The notes: a model not told the origin generated them from the sequence alone. Numbered from the stretch's first letter, positions 35,835-48,051 are shown. The stretch: DNA of 64,000 nucleotides from Antennarius striatus (GCF_040054535.1 NC_090787.1:18094001-18158000), one strand, 5' to 3'. A program made the numbers and translations.

Positions 35835-36521
35835 TTTTATGAAATATAAAGACTACATACCAATCTGTCCACCTTTGCAGGGATCCTGTGTGTGGCGGAT
35901 CAGTGTCACGGGCTGCGAGAACTAGCTCTGAACTACCACCTCCTGAGCGACGAACTCCTGCTGGCCCTCTCCTCGGAGAAACACGTCCACCTGGAACACC
36001 TTCGGATCGATGTGGTGAGCGAGAACCCCGGCCAGCACTTCCACACCATCAAGAAGAGCAGCTGGGACGCCATGGTGCGGCACTCACCAAAATTCAACCT
36101 GGTCATGTACTTTTTCCTCTATGAGGACGAGTTTGGCCCCTTCTTTAACGAGGAGATCCCCGTCACGCACCTCTACTTCGGCCGCTCAGTCAGTAAGGAG
36201 GTGTTGGGCCGTGTTGGCCTCCACTGCCCTCGTCTGGTGGAGTTGGTCGTGTGCGCGAATGGCTTGCGCCCCCTTGACGAGGAGCTGATCCGCATTGCTA
36301 AACACTGCACTCAGCTGTCAGCCATTGGGCTAGGCGAGTGCGAGGTTTCCTGTAGTGCGTTTGTGGAGTTTGTCAAGATGTGTGGCAGAAGGCTTTCCCA
36401 GCTGTCCATCATGGAGGAGGTGCTGATTCCAGATCACAAGTACTCCCTGGATGAGATCCACTGGGAGGTTTCGAAGCACCTGGGTCGAGTCTGGTTCCCA
36501 GACATGATGCCAACCTGGTAA
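32498..36521 (+). CDS. fbxl3: fbxl3, F-box/LRR protein 3 (cryptochrome SCF receptor)
   Basis: FBXL3 is the substrate receptor of the SCF ligase that ubiquitinates CRY1 and CRY2 and so sets the period of the circadian clock. Coding exons: 32498-32863, 33000-33122, 34256-34427 and 35881-36521; total 1,302 nt, 433 residues (human about 428). The F-box is at residues about 41-90 ([20 protein letters not shown] ... [10 protein letters not shown]). The rest is the LRR horseshoe, including [18 protein letters not shown] and [20 protein letters not shown]. The last residues, FPDMMPTW, contain the C-terminal Trp that in the known human complex enters the FAD pocket of CRY2, so cryptochrome binding should be kept. 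Start chosen at MKRVKGG, right after the splice acceptor. The in-frame upstream Met codons at 32417 lie in the intron. Confidence 0.96.
33123..34255. other. fbxl3 intron 2, nothing further seen
   Basis: AT-rich intron between exons 33000-33122 and 34256-34427, with no repeat or coding sequence recognised. Confidence 0.35.
34428..35880. other. fbxl3 intron 3, with a GT microsatellite near its 3' end
   Basis: Mostly unique sequence. A (GT)n run at about 35810-35834 lies 45 nt upstream of the acceptor at 35880. Confidence 0.45.
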
Positions 36522-37948
36522 AGAGAAGCCAAATAAGAGAACGGCGCGTTTGCGGTGTGGAACGTGCAAGTCTCCATTGTTGGATTGAAAAAACCTGTAA
36601 CAGCTAAACTGAGTGGAATGTTTGGTGCCATCTTGAAGATTGTAAACTTACCTAGCTTCTGTTTGCAGGGTAAAGATGTATTATGGCACCTGAATGCAAC
36701 GCACTGTCACTGTGACATGCAAACACCGCATTAATGTTAGCCTGTTAGCTTCAAGGTGGACCGAAGTCTATGTTTTAGATAAAGAAGAGGCAGAACTGGG
36801 CCGATTGGCCTCTGCATTTGTTAACAATCACACCAGCACCGGTGGAGTCATTTAACTAGAGAATAATGTTTTTATTACTGCTAATCAAAGTTATTTAGAC
36901 TTTGTAGTCTGGTATTGATAATCTCTCTGTGATGGGTGTGATTGTATGTGTGTGAATGTGGGGGTACAAATAATGAGTCCATGGTTTTGTATGTAATGTC
37001 ATGTAGTAATTTGGGGTAAGTTGCACAATTGCATGTCGTTCCACCATCATTTGCCTACTTCAAATCAGTTTGAGATAAGCAGCTCTTCACTCTAACCAAG
37101 TCTGGCATTGGAGGTCTTTAGGTGATGTTTGTATAAAGCATGTGACGGATGTGTTTTGTCACTTTTTTTTGAAGGAGTGGCTGGCTCCTGCCCATAACTT
37201 TAAAATAATTTATAAAGCGTTCGTTCCTATCGGACCTGTGTCATTTATCATAAGATGGAACTGTAGAATAAGTGAGAAGTTGGCCAGGACAGAACCAGAA
37301 ACGTGTAAATAGTTCTTTACTACAGTGAAGTGAACTTGTACAGTGTTGATCAATGTCATAGTATGTTTTAGCCAAGTTATGCAGATTTTATTCTTAACTG
37401 CATCACACATCAGTTGGCTCTAATTAATTTTGTATAAATAATATTTCTGTACAGTCATAAATAGCACCTTAAAAGAATACCAAATAATTTTTGGGGCAAA
37501 CAAGGTCATCGTTCTCAAATTAATGGAGGGAATTTTCTTTTATGACGCTCCAGTTGGACCCAGACTGTAATAGATTATTTACACTCCCTGTGCGTCTGTT
37601 GAATCAGATACTAAGGGCAACATATCGAACTAGTGAGTATGACAGTAATAACTATAAAAACTACAATAACTGCATGGACTTGTCTGAATTTGGAAGTAGA
37701 TAGTGGTGTATCAAGCCTCTTGATCAGATTTTTTCTCTGTGACTTAGCTTGCAGTGCACTGTGGGAATGCAGAACACTCCCATTTTCTCTCAGGTGCATT
37801 TAAATTCCCTTTCCAAGATCAGTTTCATGTGTATCTTCTGCTATTATTCTGTTTAAGCTCTAAACCTGTCACAACTACCTGCCCAGCCATCAGCCCACGC
37901 CTGCTCTGTGTTGTGGAGCCATATTGTTCGTATGTCATTGCACGCAGG

Positions 37949-37986
<38 letters not shown>

Positions 37987-39150
37987 TGTAGATACGACTC
38001 GTGCTTCTGTCCAAATTCGCCATTCATTTCAGCTGAAACTAATTTGGCTACTCAGATGAGTGAAACAAACTTTTTTCCTTTAAGAAGGAAGTCAGATACA
38101 ACTGTATATAAAACGCTGTGTGTTTGATCATTATTAATTGAAATGTACTTATTTCTTTATTTCGCCCTCTGTCAGGGTTTGAAGTTTCCTTAACCGACGG
38201 CTCGTGTCTGCTGGGCTTCAGTAGGTGGATGGTTTTCGTACGGGAGCCACTAGAGACGACATACTTTTTAATTTATTGGTATGGATATTATTTTTATAAT
38301 GAATTTGCGTATTTCACTTCTACAAAACAAGCTATCATTGTGAGCAGCATTATGTTGCGTGCAATTGGTCAGTCCTTACAATCGTCTCTCAACACAAATC
38401 ATTTTAATTCTAGGCAAAATTTACAAAATGTAGTTACATTCCAGTAGTGCATCAAACCTGCTCTCTGCAGAGGAATGCTGGATCTTTAGTCTTAAACCGT
38501 GAAACAAAAAGACTTTTAGTCTTTGTGTCCAACAAGTCACCTTCATGAAACATTTAAAGATTCAGAAGTTAAAACCACATCAGAGGAATGCCAGCTGGTG
38601 TCTGCTCTAATGCTGGAATACGATAGCTGGGTTCAGATCTCTTGTTGACTTCATTTCTTTTATTGATGTTGCATCAATCATGTCTTGTAGCCAAACATGC
38701 AGAATTCAACTCACACTACAGGAAGAGCAAACACACAACGAATGGATTGAACTATTCTAATCAATCTGTTGACCTGTCACTGAAGTGACCTGCTGTGCTT
38801 CTCGTCTGTGCTCATGTGTTATCATCTCAGTGGTGCGCTGCCATGTCCTGATTCTCTCTTTTTGTGCTGTGCATTAGAAGGCTGAAGTGAAGATTGTGTC
38901 TCAATAGTCATTTTAATCATTTTCAGTTGACTTTATTAGAAGTTTCAATAGCAAGAGTCGAACATGTTTGACTTCATTCCAGCTGTTTTGACCTCATTTG
39001 TTTACAGAGTACTGGGTTTGGTTTTAGGAGGGTTAAACCAGTGTTGACAATAACACTGTCCCTTTGTTTTGCTTCTGTATGGCAAATGCTTCATCTTCTT
39101 CAAAGTTGTTCTCGATGTGATCTTATACCAGTAATAAAAAATTTGTGAAT
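36522..39150 (+). other. fbxl3: fbxl3 3' UTR and intergenic sequence
   Basis: No canonical AATAAA is seen until 39133-39138, so either the 3' UTR is long or a variant signal is used. A (CA)n microsatellite (about 37952-37983) lies within. No coding signal. Confidence 0.35.
37952..37983. repeat. (CA)n microsatellite
   Basis: About 16 CA/AC units downstream of fbxl3. Confidence 0.9.
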
Positions 39151-41174
39151 GTATTTTTGGCATCTGTTATTTCATTCATTTCAAACAAATCTGAAATTAC
39201 ATTATTGTTGTCTGTAATATGTAGTATTAAAAAAAAAAATCCAATAAAAGCAAACGATTTTCTCCAGAGGATAATAATAACGTCAACATTGTTGGTTTTA
39301 GCGTTGGCGTTATTCAAACCCTGCTCGACAGAATCTACTGAACATTTACAGAAGAGTGCAGAAAAAGAAAAGGTCTGTATAAATCTGGGCGGCAGCAGCT
39401 CAAGGGGGGCCGGTTCAAGAAGTGTGAGTGTGTTTCAGCATGCATGTGTGGAAAAATACTGTAGATTTTTTTTTTAAATCCTCGTGTGGGATCAATAAAT
39501 AAAAAATATATCTTTATACCTTTTTATTGAAACAGAACCTGCCGTTTTGACTCGGCACACATAAATTGTAATTTGGATTAGGGTTTAATCTGATTATAGC
39601 TGAATTTTTGGCCCTGGTGGAGGTATGCGCTCCTCTGAGTGCTCCTCTGTTGACCATTCATGAGAGCCATGATATTTCCTTTTACCCTTTAGTGTCAGTC
39701 AGCAAAAACAGCATGACATGTTGGAGTAGAGTGGAGCCTCAGAGTTGCTGTTGCACATTTGTAGATATAAAGCGTTGATGCTGAGATGATAATCTGCACA
39801 GCCATGGTCATTGTGCACACAGTTATATATAAAACTGAAGCTCCAATTGGCTCTTCAAATTTCAAACGATGCAGTAATTCACTGTCATGACTATAGATTA
39901 CATACTTACTGTATGTAGATAGGCTATTTTTACACACCTGCCCTGGAGGGGGTCACGGCTGTTTGTCATCCATCACTGCATCTGTGCTATTTACTTAAGA
40001 TGGCATTTAAGGAATGGAGGGAAGGACGTTCCTCTGGAACAAATATCTCCTGGGATTTGGAGATGAACAGAAAAATCCAGAAATCAAAGGTCAAGGTCAC
40101 TGAGAGCTCATTTAACACTCAGCTCAGCAAGAAGATGAGAATTAATATGCTAATTATGGCAAAATTTCAAATAAATGTCTCATCGGATAAAAATGTATGG
40201 AACCTCAAAATTTCAAAGGTTAAATTTACTGTAATAATGTTACTCTGGTCATTATTCAACAGAAGGGACTCGTGACCATGTTTCACATTAGCCGTTGACA
40301 CTAATTGGTGCCAAATTGTGAAGCTGTGGTTTCATGAATATTTCGTGCTACCATGTTAAATGTGTGTGGAGCATCCACAGTTGTGTATCCTGCAGCTTAA
40401 ATTCTCTTCATTCAGAACCTGATTGGCCAACACACGACCAATACACTGGAACTTGATTTTGTTACTCTAAACTAACTGACTCACACACTCAGACACACAC
40501 CAGTGGTCCGCTGCCAGCTCACAACCAAACAGTCTGTGACAGCAGACCATACTCAATTTAGAGTATGGTCTGCTGTTCCATGGAGTCCGGCACTGTTAAA
40601 GCTCGAGACAGACGTGAACGTGTTTAAATTATGGTGGAAATGAAAGCATAAAAATACCTAGAGTGACTGAATGCATGGATCATTTGAATGAAACCTGCCT
40701 GCCTCGCAATCTTTTGTGTCTGTTAAGTGAATAAAGTCCCAACTCTGCATAATGCATGGTGTAATAATGATGAGAAACTACCGACAAGTATTATGATCAC
40801 AAAGTTTTAGTATTTATATTATCTGAGTGTATAGAAAATTTTCATGTACAAATCAGAAACGTTTAACATAAATAGTACATCATTTATTATGTTCTGCTTT
40901 TTACTTCACATTAGACTAAGAAGTTTGACATTGAGCTGTGATTACAACTTGTTTAGTCAGAGTAGGACTTAAATCCAAAACTGATGTTAATATTTTATTA
41001 CTCTATTACATAGTTGGCATTAAAGACATTATTTGACAAACAGCAAAATCCAACATTCATCTGTATTGAAAAGAATTGCACCCTGTAGTAGATATTCTAT
41101 TTAACCCTAGAGAGCCCACACCTATTTATCATTACAGGAAAATTATGTGGACCATATAGAACACATTTCTGCAG
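39151..41174. other. intergenic between the convergent fbxl3 and cln5
   Basis: AT-rich, with one perfect 16-bp palindrome (40539-40576) and a short tail-like motif near 39470-39500 (GGGATCAATAAATAAAAA) that may be an old retroelement end. No gene. Confidence 0.4.
40539..40576. repeat. inverted repeat, 16-bp perfect arms, 6-nt loop
   Basis: Arms ACAGCAGACCATACTC (40539-40554) and its exact complement (40561-40576), loop AATTTA. Confidence 0.9.
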
Positions 41175-41180
41175 TTTATT
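41175..41180 (-). terminator. cln5: candidate polyadenylation signal of cln5
   Basis: TTTATT on the plus strand, i.e. AATAAA for cln5, about 220 nt past its stop codon. Confidence 0.5.
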
Positions 41181-41399
41181 TTCAGAACAATAAAACTTAG
41201 TTTTATTATTATTTTATTACTATTTTGGAGAGATCACTTTCTGTCACAGACGCATGACTGTCACATGGTCATGATACCAGGATGTTGAGTATACATCGCT
41301 TAGGGACTCAATGAGTTCAAATCAGACATAAAGCTTTATAATGAAGAGACGGACATTCAAAGCGCGTGTGACACCGGTGTCACCGTGGGTCCTCTCGGG

Positions 41400-43000
41400 T
41401 TAAGGTAAAGGAATCTCTTCATATGTAATTTGCACATAAGGAGGCTTCATTGGCAGATGCCAGTACTCAAAGTTGTAGTAGATGTAGAAGCTCTTCTCCA
41501 ACACAACAGTCTCGAAAGCCTCCATCAGGCTGACGACGATGTCTGGAAAGGACTGGTGTGGTCTGAACGTGTGGTAAAATTTACGGATGTCCATCGCCAG
41601 ATTCTTCAGAGCAGGCTGTCCGAAAATGTCGCTGTCATTCCCCAGGTACACGGGTTCTCCGCTGTACAGGTAGATCTTAGTGTAGTTGGTCTGAGTTTTG
41701 CTGGAAAGTTTGACTCCTAATTCAGCCAGTTTCTTGTATGTGCGGTGGACAAACTGGGAGCAGTCGTAAGACTCGAACCACACTGTGGTGTTGGGGCTGG
41801 GGTCAGAGCGAACTGTCCAAGTCTCGTAGTAGATCCCAGTCTGGTTGTCATTCTGGACCCACTGGGCCATGGCGTTAAACTGGTCTCCTAAAGAGAGAAA
41901 ACAGAACAATCAGAAACACATCCATATTACATCAGGATCTGGATCCACTGTGAAGAGAAGGAACATCATGAGCCCTCCATGACCAAGTTTTTGTTTTTTT
42001 TTACTCATGATATTGGTAAAATGTTTTATATTTTTTAAAGTGTTCTCAAAATTTTGTACCAAATGAAAAAAATAATCCAAAATCTGCAGCCAAACTCCGT
42101 GAAGCTTCAAAAATATGGCAAATACTTACAGGAAGAAGAATGTAGGACACAAATAATAAACGACGAGAACTGCTGGTGTAAGGCTCGTTTTATGAGACTA
42201 ACATGGATTGGACAGAAAACATCAGGCTGCAGTCGTCCACCTGAAGCCTCACCTGTGAGTTCTCCTATTTTCTCCAAGGTGCCGTTTTGTGACCAGTGTT
42301 CATCATCAATGCCTTCGAAGAAGCAGGCAGCTCCCTGGTTGCACCAGAACGGCGCGTACATGTCAGGCCGGAGATGAGGGAAGGTGCAGTTGCCCAGCTG
42401 GAACAGCTCGTACCACTCCATGGTGTAGTTGGACCCCCTGTCTGAGCTGCTGAAGCCAATCCCATCATGCATGATATGCTGGGAATCGAGCAGAGACATT
42501 AGAGTAGTGCTTAGATATAAGTGTAAGAAAATCTGATTATTGTTGCTGACCATGTCCATCCCTTTATGACCACAATGTACCCAACTTCTGATGGCTACTT
42601 TCAGCAGGATAATGTGCCATGTGATAAAGCCGGAATCATCTCAGACTGGTTTCTTGAACATGACAATGAGTTCACTGTACTCAAATGGCCTCCACAGTCA
42701 CCAGATCTCAATCCAATAGAGCATCTTTGGGATGTGGTGGAACGGGAGATTCGCATCATGGATGTGCAGCTGACAAATCTGCGGCAACTGTGTGATGCCA
42801 TCATGTCAATATGGACCAAACTCTCCGAGGAATGCTTCCAGCACCTTGTTGAATCTATGCCACGAAGAATCGAGGCAGTTCTGAAGGCAAAAGGGAGTCC
42901 AACCCGTTACTAGCATGGTGTACCTAATAAAGTGGCCGGTGAGTGTAAACTCCAGCAGACCCGTGTAGACGGCACGACTGTGAAGGATGGGTGAAATGAT

Positions 43001-43052
<52 letters not shown>

Positions 43053-44126
43053 CTATGAATGTGTGGAAGTTGGTTCAAATGAAAACCAGGATCCAGCACA
43101 CAAATGGTTGTTTGTTCCAAAACAAGCAGTTAAACATGGACACAGGGTTAGAGTCCAGCCTGATTGAATTACAGGGCTCTGCTGAGCCCCGTTGGAGGTA
43201 TGTGCTTCGAATGCTATTCTATTATCAGTCAACACAAAGATTATGTATCTGCAACAGAATTACCACATTGTTTCGTTCATTTCTGCACAATGTGGCCACC
43301 TCTGCATTGTGATGGACGAGTTTTAAATCATGTTCTTACCAATTTTCCCATCAGATCTCCATATCTGAATTCCCACACCGGCGTTTGCAGCCGATAAACT
43401 GAGATGACATCACCGCTTCTCATGTAGGGGATCCGTCCATCTCGGTCTCCGGTGGGACAGAATGGGTAGAGAGCCTCACAGTAGGAGTCCACAGCAGGGC
43501 GGCGCTCAAACCGCCTGTTGATGACAACAGGTGACCAGGCTACATTAGCCACAGGGAGACTTTGGTAGAACACTACCAAAGACTGTTTTTAAAATGGTTT
43601 TCAACAACAACATAGAATCTATGGCGTCTGGAGGTCATGTCAGTCCATGAGGAGGAGGATTACTGCCGTCACCAACACTGACAGGGGACACACCGTTACT
43701 GACACCCCCGTTGTGTCACCTCAGAAATGCTTACAGAGGCTTTTCCGCCTTGCGGGTCAGGGGTAGAAATACGTTCGTTTTAAAAATAGTATTTATCATG
43801 TTCATAAAGTCAGTCCTAAAATTTCAGACTTCATTTGAACGCACCATTAATTACTTACTGTTTTCATATCAGTTAAAAGTTTTCGCTGGAACTTAATCCT
43901 CAAATGACACAGAACACAGATTGTGTTTAAAATTCATGTCATGTGACAAAGTGAAGATGAGCAAATATAAACATTGAAAAAAAAAAAGTTCTGTCACATG
44001 ACTACATTTTGCGAAACCAAAAGGGCAGAAGGAGAGGAAGCCTTACCTGTACGGAACGGGCCACCGCTGCTCAGCAGCGACCTGGAGGAAGACGTTCAGA
44101 CACACAACAGCCGCCCAGCGCCTCAT
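41400..44126 (-). CDS. cln5: cln5, lysosomal BMP synthase / ceroid-lipofuscinosis protein 5
   Basis: CLN5 is a soluble, N-glycosylated lysosomal protein, lost in a form of Batten disease. It is now regarded as the synthase of bis(monoacylglycero)phosphate and has a papain-like N1pC/P60 fold. Exons on the minus strand: 44126-44047, 43514-43340, 42478-42253 and 41887-41400, sum 969 nt, 322 residues. The first exon is a signal peptide ([20 protein letters not shown]) leading to WPVPYRRFERRP. The presumed catalytic pair is visible: His89 in IMHDGIGF and Cys203 in YDCSQF. Seven N-X-S/T sequons are seen (e.g. NYT, NCT, NGT, NQT). The protein ends at YEEIPLP, about nine residues short of the human C-terminus as I recall it. 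All introns are GT-AG. Confidence 0.95.
42545..42948 (+). mobile_element. Tc1-like transposon, 3' part, in cln5 intron 2
   Basis: The open frame 42566-42913 (115 codons) is the C-terminal part of a Tc1-type DDE transposase. It has [11 protein letters not shown] (second catalytic Asp) and [16 protein letters not shown] (the final catalytic Glu), followed by [14 protein letters not shown] and stop. The end is the inverted repeat TGTACCTAATAAAGTGGCCG up to about 42948. The N-terminal half and the left inverted repeat are missing. It lies opposite to cln5, between exons 43340 and 42478. The coding part has no stops, so it is fairly young or recently truncated. Confidence 0.88.
42993..43052. repeat. 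(AT)n(GT)n microsatellite in cln5 intron 2
   Basis: Long AT run followed by GT units. Confidence 0.9.
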
Positions 44127-44198
44127 GTTAAGAGCCTCAGACACGACCAGCAGACCAGCGAAGCTGCTTCCATGTTCCTCTCACTTCCTCATTACTGA

Positions 44199-44224
44199 TC
44201 ACGTGACGGCATCAAATCACGTGA
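44199..44224. promoter_or_regulatory. two TCACGTGA palindromes upstream of cln5 (candidate CLEAR/TFEB sites)
   Basis: TCACGTGA occurs at 44199-44206 and again at 44217-44224, starts 18 bp apart and about 75-100 bp upstream of the cln5 start codon. The CLEAR element (consensus GTCACGTGAC) is the TFEB/TFE3 site of lysosomal genes, which fits cln5. The site is palindromic and could also act on the ES1 gene 0.9 kb away on the other side. Confidence 0.65.
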
Positions 44225-44563
44225 GCTCGACCCTTTATTTCTTTCTACACTTAAAAGTTGTTGGGCGGCACTTTTTCTACCATTAAGTCAAAATCTACAT
44301 CAGATTTTATGCGATAAGCTAATTACAGGGGGGGAAAAGTTCGATTTTCATAGTTAAAAAAACATTTATAAAATTTAATTGATGAAAAATATTCGCATGT
44401 TTTTGTTTGAGTCATGTATGGCTCATCACCTTTATTCCTCCAGTAGATGCCACAACTCTGCACATCTCCATTGTTCTTAAAAGTAGGCACCAGACATTTT
44501 CTGAGATGATTGGATGACTGAAAAAAGAACGGTATTTAATTTATAATACTAAATAAATATATC

Positions 44564-44902
44564 CATCCATCCATTTTCAACCACTTCATCCGCCATGGAG
44601 GGTCGCGGGAAGCTGGAGCCTATCCCAGCTGACTGAGGGCGTGAGGCGGGGGAACTCCGGGCTCGACTCGAGTGCACCGCGGAGCCACACATGGACACAC
44701 GAACACGCATCGCTACGGCCAATTTGGGACCGGCCAATTAACCTGAAGCGCATGTTTCCTGGAGGTGGGAGGACGCCGGAGAGCCCGGAGTGAACCCACG
44801 CAGACACGGAGAACATGCAAACTCCGCACAGAGCGGGACGCGAAGCCGGAACCGCCTTGCTGTGCGGCGACAACGCTACCCACTGCACCACCTGCCGCCA
44901 CT
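44564..44902 (-). mobile_element. tRNA-headed SINE (copy 1) between cln5 and the ES1 gene
   Basis: On the minus strand it starts TGGCGGCAGGTGGTGCAGTGG, with an A-box-like GTGGTGCAGTGG and the following tRNA-like region. It continues into GGAGGTGGGAGGACGCC-type sequence (plus strand). It ends in a CCATCCATCCAT (plus strand) tail. Flanked by a perfect 11-bp duplication, ATAAATATATC, at 44553-44563 and 44903-44913. Same family as 48412-48726 and 57755-58103. Confidence 0.85.
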
Positions 44903-44913
44903 ATAAATATATC

Positions 44914-45107
44914 AATATTATAAACAATTTAGTTTTACAGTAGAAGATATTGCACATGACACCAAAGAGGTGGAAGGCAGGACGGATTTGTGTCTTGATC
45001 TTGATCGAAGCAGCGACTTTTATCCAGCAGGGGGCGACAGACGCCCCAAGTCTGAACTCACGCACCGGTTCCGTTCAGAAGAAGAAGAGGCGCTTCTGAC
45101 GGTCGCC
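44914..45107 (+). promoter_or_regulatory. 5' flank and probable 5' UTR of the ES1-like gene
   Basis: Between the SINE and the chosen start. An in-frame ATG at 44970 would add 46 residues with no targeting character, so it is not preferred. No TATA box at a useful distance. Confidence 0.4.
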
Positions 45108-47840
45108 ATGCTCGCTCTGTTGCACCGCAGCGGTCGAACTGCCCTGACATCTCTGACCGTCCAGGCTGTCAGCAGGAACTACTCCTCAGGGCAGATGGCT
45201 AAACGCGTGGCCGTGGTGTTGGCGGGCTGTGGGGTTTATGACGGCAGTGAAATCCACGAGGCCTCCGCTGTTCTGGTTCATCTGAGCAGAGGAGGCGCGA
45301 CAGTAAGTCCGTCATTTACTTGATCTACAGGTGGCGAAGAAACCGGTGTGTCTGCAAGGAATTTAAGAATACCTCATTAGTTTTTGTTCAAATATTAAAG
45401 AAATACATTTCTGAATTTCAAATCGTTGCTCATCCCCTCAGCCTGACTCCAGTCCAGCTGGTTACTTGTTATATGCAAATTTACAAATCAGCCCAATGGT
45501 GCATTTTGATTGCCTGGAATGCGCTTCATAATAATTATCAGTAAACTGTTTTTTGTTATTCCTGACAGCACTTTTAAGAGAGGGAGACAATATGTGGAGT
45601 AGATCTTGAATTAATGGATTAAAATCTTCTTAAGGTAATCTGAAGCTTCAGCTGTCTGTGTTCACTGACACTAATTGGGGTTCAGTGGGTTTTTATCCCT
45701 TTGCTATTGGTCAGCTAGGAAAACCTTTCTGGGAAAATCAAGATTCATTTTATATTAAGAGAACAACTTTTGCAGAATTTTTTATGTTCCACTTGAGCGT
45801 TTGCTGATCTCCTGGATGAGCATCCCAGGTGATTTTTGTATAGTATGTGTGGTGAGGATATCTGCATTAAGAAGAATTTTAACAGAAAAAAAGTCATAAC
45901 GTCAAATGTTTATCTGTCAACTTTTACTGTTTTAATTGCGTCTGTTTTTTCTTTTCTTTCCTTTACTGCAGGTAAACATGTTTGCACCCAACATCGATCA
46001 GATGCATGTGGTGAATCACCTGAAAGGGGAACCCACTGAGGAGAAGAGGAACGTGTTGGTGGAGAGCGCCAGACTGGCCCGTGGAAACATCCAGGACTTG
46101 TCCAAACTCAGTGTGGAAAACCATGATGCTGTTATAATCCCAGGTTTGGTCACAACATTTTAGCTTCCTCCTCAGCTTTTTGTTAAATATTAATATTACT
46201 GACTTCAAAACGTTTAGTTTGTCTGAAAGCACTCAAATTTGGAAAAAAAAATTTTTTTTAGAGCAAATTCATGGTTCTCAATTCCTTTACTGAAATTGAT
46301 GGAGAACTTGACTTCTATTTTTCTTTTCAGTCGAACCATAATTTCCTCTTATCTGTCAAATTAATGGGTTGCTGCCATGTCTTGTAGGTGGTTTTGGTGC
46401 AGCGAAGAACCTTTGCACGTGGGCAGTGCAGGGGAAGGACTGCTCTGTTAATGAGGAGGTGAAGGCTGTGCTCCAGGCGTTCCACGGCAAGGGGAAACCC
46501 ATCGGGCTCTGCTGCATCGCACCTGTTCTAGCTGCCAAAGTGTTTCGTGGCTGTGAGGTCACCGTCGGCATCGAGGGGAATGACAAGTGAGTCCCTCAGA
46601 ATGCTACTGGCTCATCTTCGTGGTCTGGTTGGGTGTCTTGCTATTTGTATACGGCACATTAATAATTCTCTGCCTGATAGAACATTTTAAAGAAACTGTC
46701 AACATGTCAGCCTCTTTTACAAGCCTGTGTTGTCCTGTTGGGTATGGAAGCCCACAGATTTTGTGTGTAATTTGGACTCATTAGTCATTTCCTGGGTTCT
46801 CTTTTATTTCTATATAAAGTGGATAAAATTAAGCAAAATAGATTTCAGAAATGTGTTTGTCTCTGTAGTCGCACTCATGAAAGAAATAGCTTGACCATCA
46901 GTCCCTGAAATACTGACTTGAGACAGGACTGATGTTTACATCTCTGACTCTGGTGCTGCCAGCTTTTCTTACTTCCGTAACTGAATCAGTTGTTATGACG
47001 ATAAATTCCACGATTAGAAGCCTGATTTTCACTGACAAGCTCTGCCAGATCATCCCCAGCCCCCCTGTTGGATAAGTAATTGACATCTGTAGACGTCATT
47101 GGCTGCCAGTCGGTTCATAGTTAGTAGAACTGCAAAAAACAAACGGTGTTTGATTAGTACATGTCTAAATTCTTCAGCACTATTAGTGTCATGAACGTGA
47201 CTACTCAGAACTACAGATGTTCACTGCTGTGGACTGATCTATGTTCCACCTCTCAGGCTGGTTGACAGTAGGTTTCACTCATTCTCTTCGCTAGTTGAAC
47301 CTGGCTAGACTAGTCTGGCTGGGTGACCTACAATGAAGCTGGTTGATTTATGAAACCTTTTCCAGGTCAGGTGTTGGTTTTTCGTCTTGTCCTTCATCAA
47401 TTTCCCCTGGTTAGAACCACATGGCGGAGGGGGTACATGTCGTCACAGGGGACGACAAAACTGTAGAAACATGTAAGAGTTCACATAGGAGGGTCAAAGT
47501 ATGAGTTTTATTATAGCAAATATAAATTTTTAGACCTGTTAATTCTATCGTGACAGTCTCTTAACAAAACCTTACCATCACATTTCCTCTCACTGATTAT
47601 GTGAGATGAGCAGCTGAACATTGTGTGGCATCTCTTCCCCTCAGGTACCCCAACACCGCTGACACTGCAGCTGCCTTCCACCAGCTTGGCTGCAAACACG
47701 TGAGTAAGAGTGTGGACCAAGTCCACGTGGACCAGAAGAACAAGCTGGTCACCACCAGCGCCTTCATGTGCGACGCGCCCATACACCAGATATTTGATGG
47801 CATCGGAGTCATGGTGCAGGACGTGCTGAAACTTGCTTGA
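45108..47840 (+). CDS. ES1 protein / GATD3-like, mitochondrial DJ-1/PfpI-family protein
   Basis: ES1 belongs to the class I glutamine amidotransferase-like (DJ-1/PfpI) superfamily and is mitochondrial. In fish it is noted in cone photoreceptors with large mitochondria. Exons 45108-45302, 45972-46143, 46388-46586 and 47645-47840, total 762 nt, 253 residues. Residues 1-28 ([20 protein letters not shown]...) look like a mitochondrial targeting peptide. The fold then begins with [20 protein letters not shown]. The nucleophile elbow is [17 protein letters not shown] (Cys164/165). [20 protein letters not shown] crosses an exon junction in correct phase. It ends [15 protein letters not shown] introns, no breaks. 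Human GATD3 is about 268 residues. Gene symbol not stated because fish have more than one naming (es1, gatd3). Confidence 0.92.
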
Positions 47841-48051
47841 CGCTGCAACACTCCAGGAGGATTTTCTTGATCAAAAATACCCAAATGCTCACAAAGTAGA
47901 CATGACTACAGTATCTATATGCACTATATGGTCTGATTTAATCAGAAAACTTCTGTTTAAACTCATCTTACAGAACACCAGTATAATAACTGAAATATTC
48001 ATCACATTATAGAAAACGAGCTGAAGGTGTGTTGTGTGGGCGGAAAAAAGC

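Noticed and set aside
44970..45107. Upstream in-frame start for the ES1-like gene
   Set aside because: The added 46 residues are acidic and lack targeting character. The Met at 45108 opens a plausible mitochondrial presequence.
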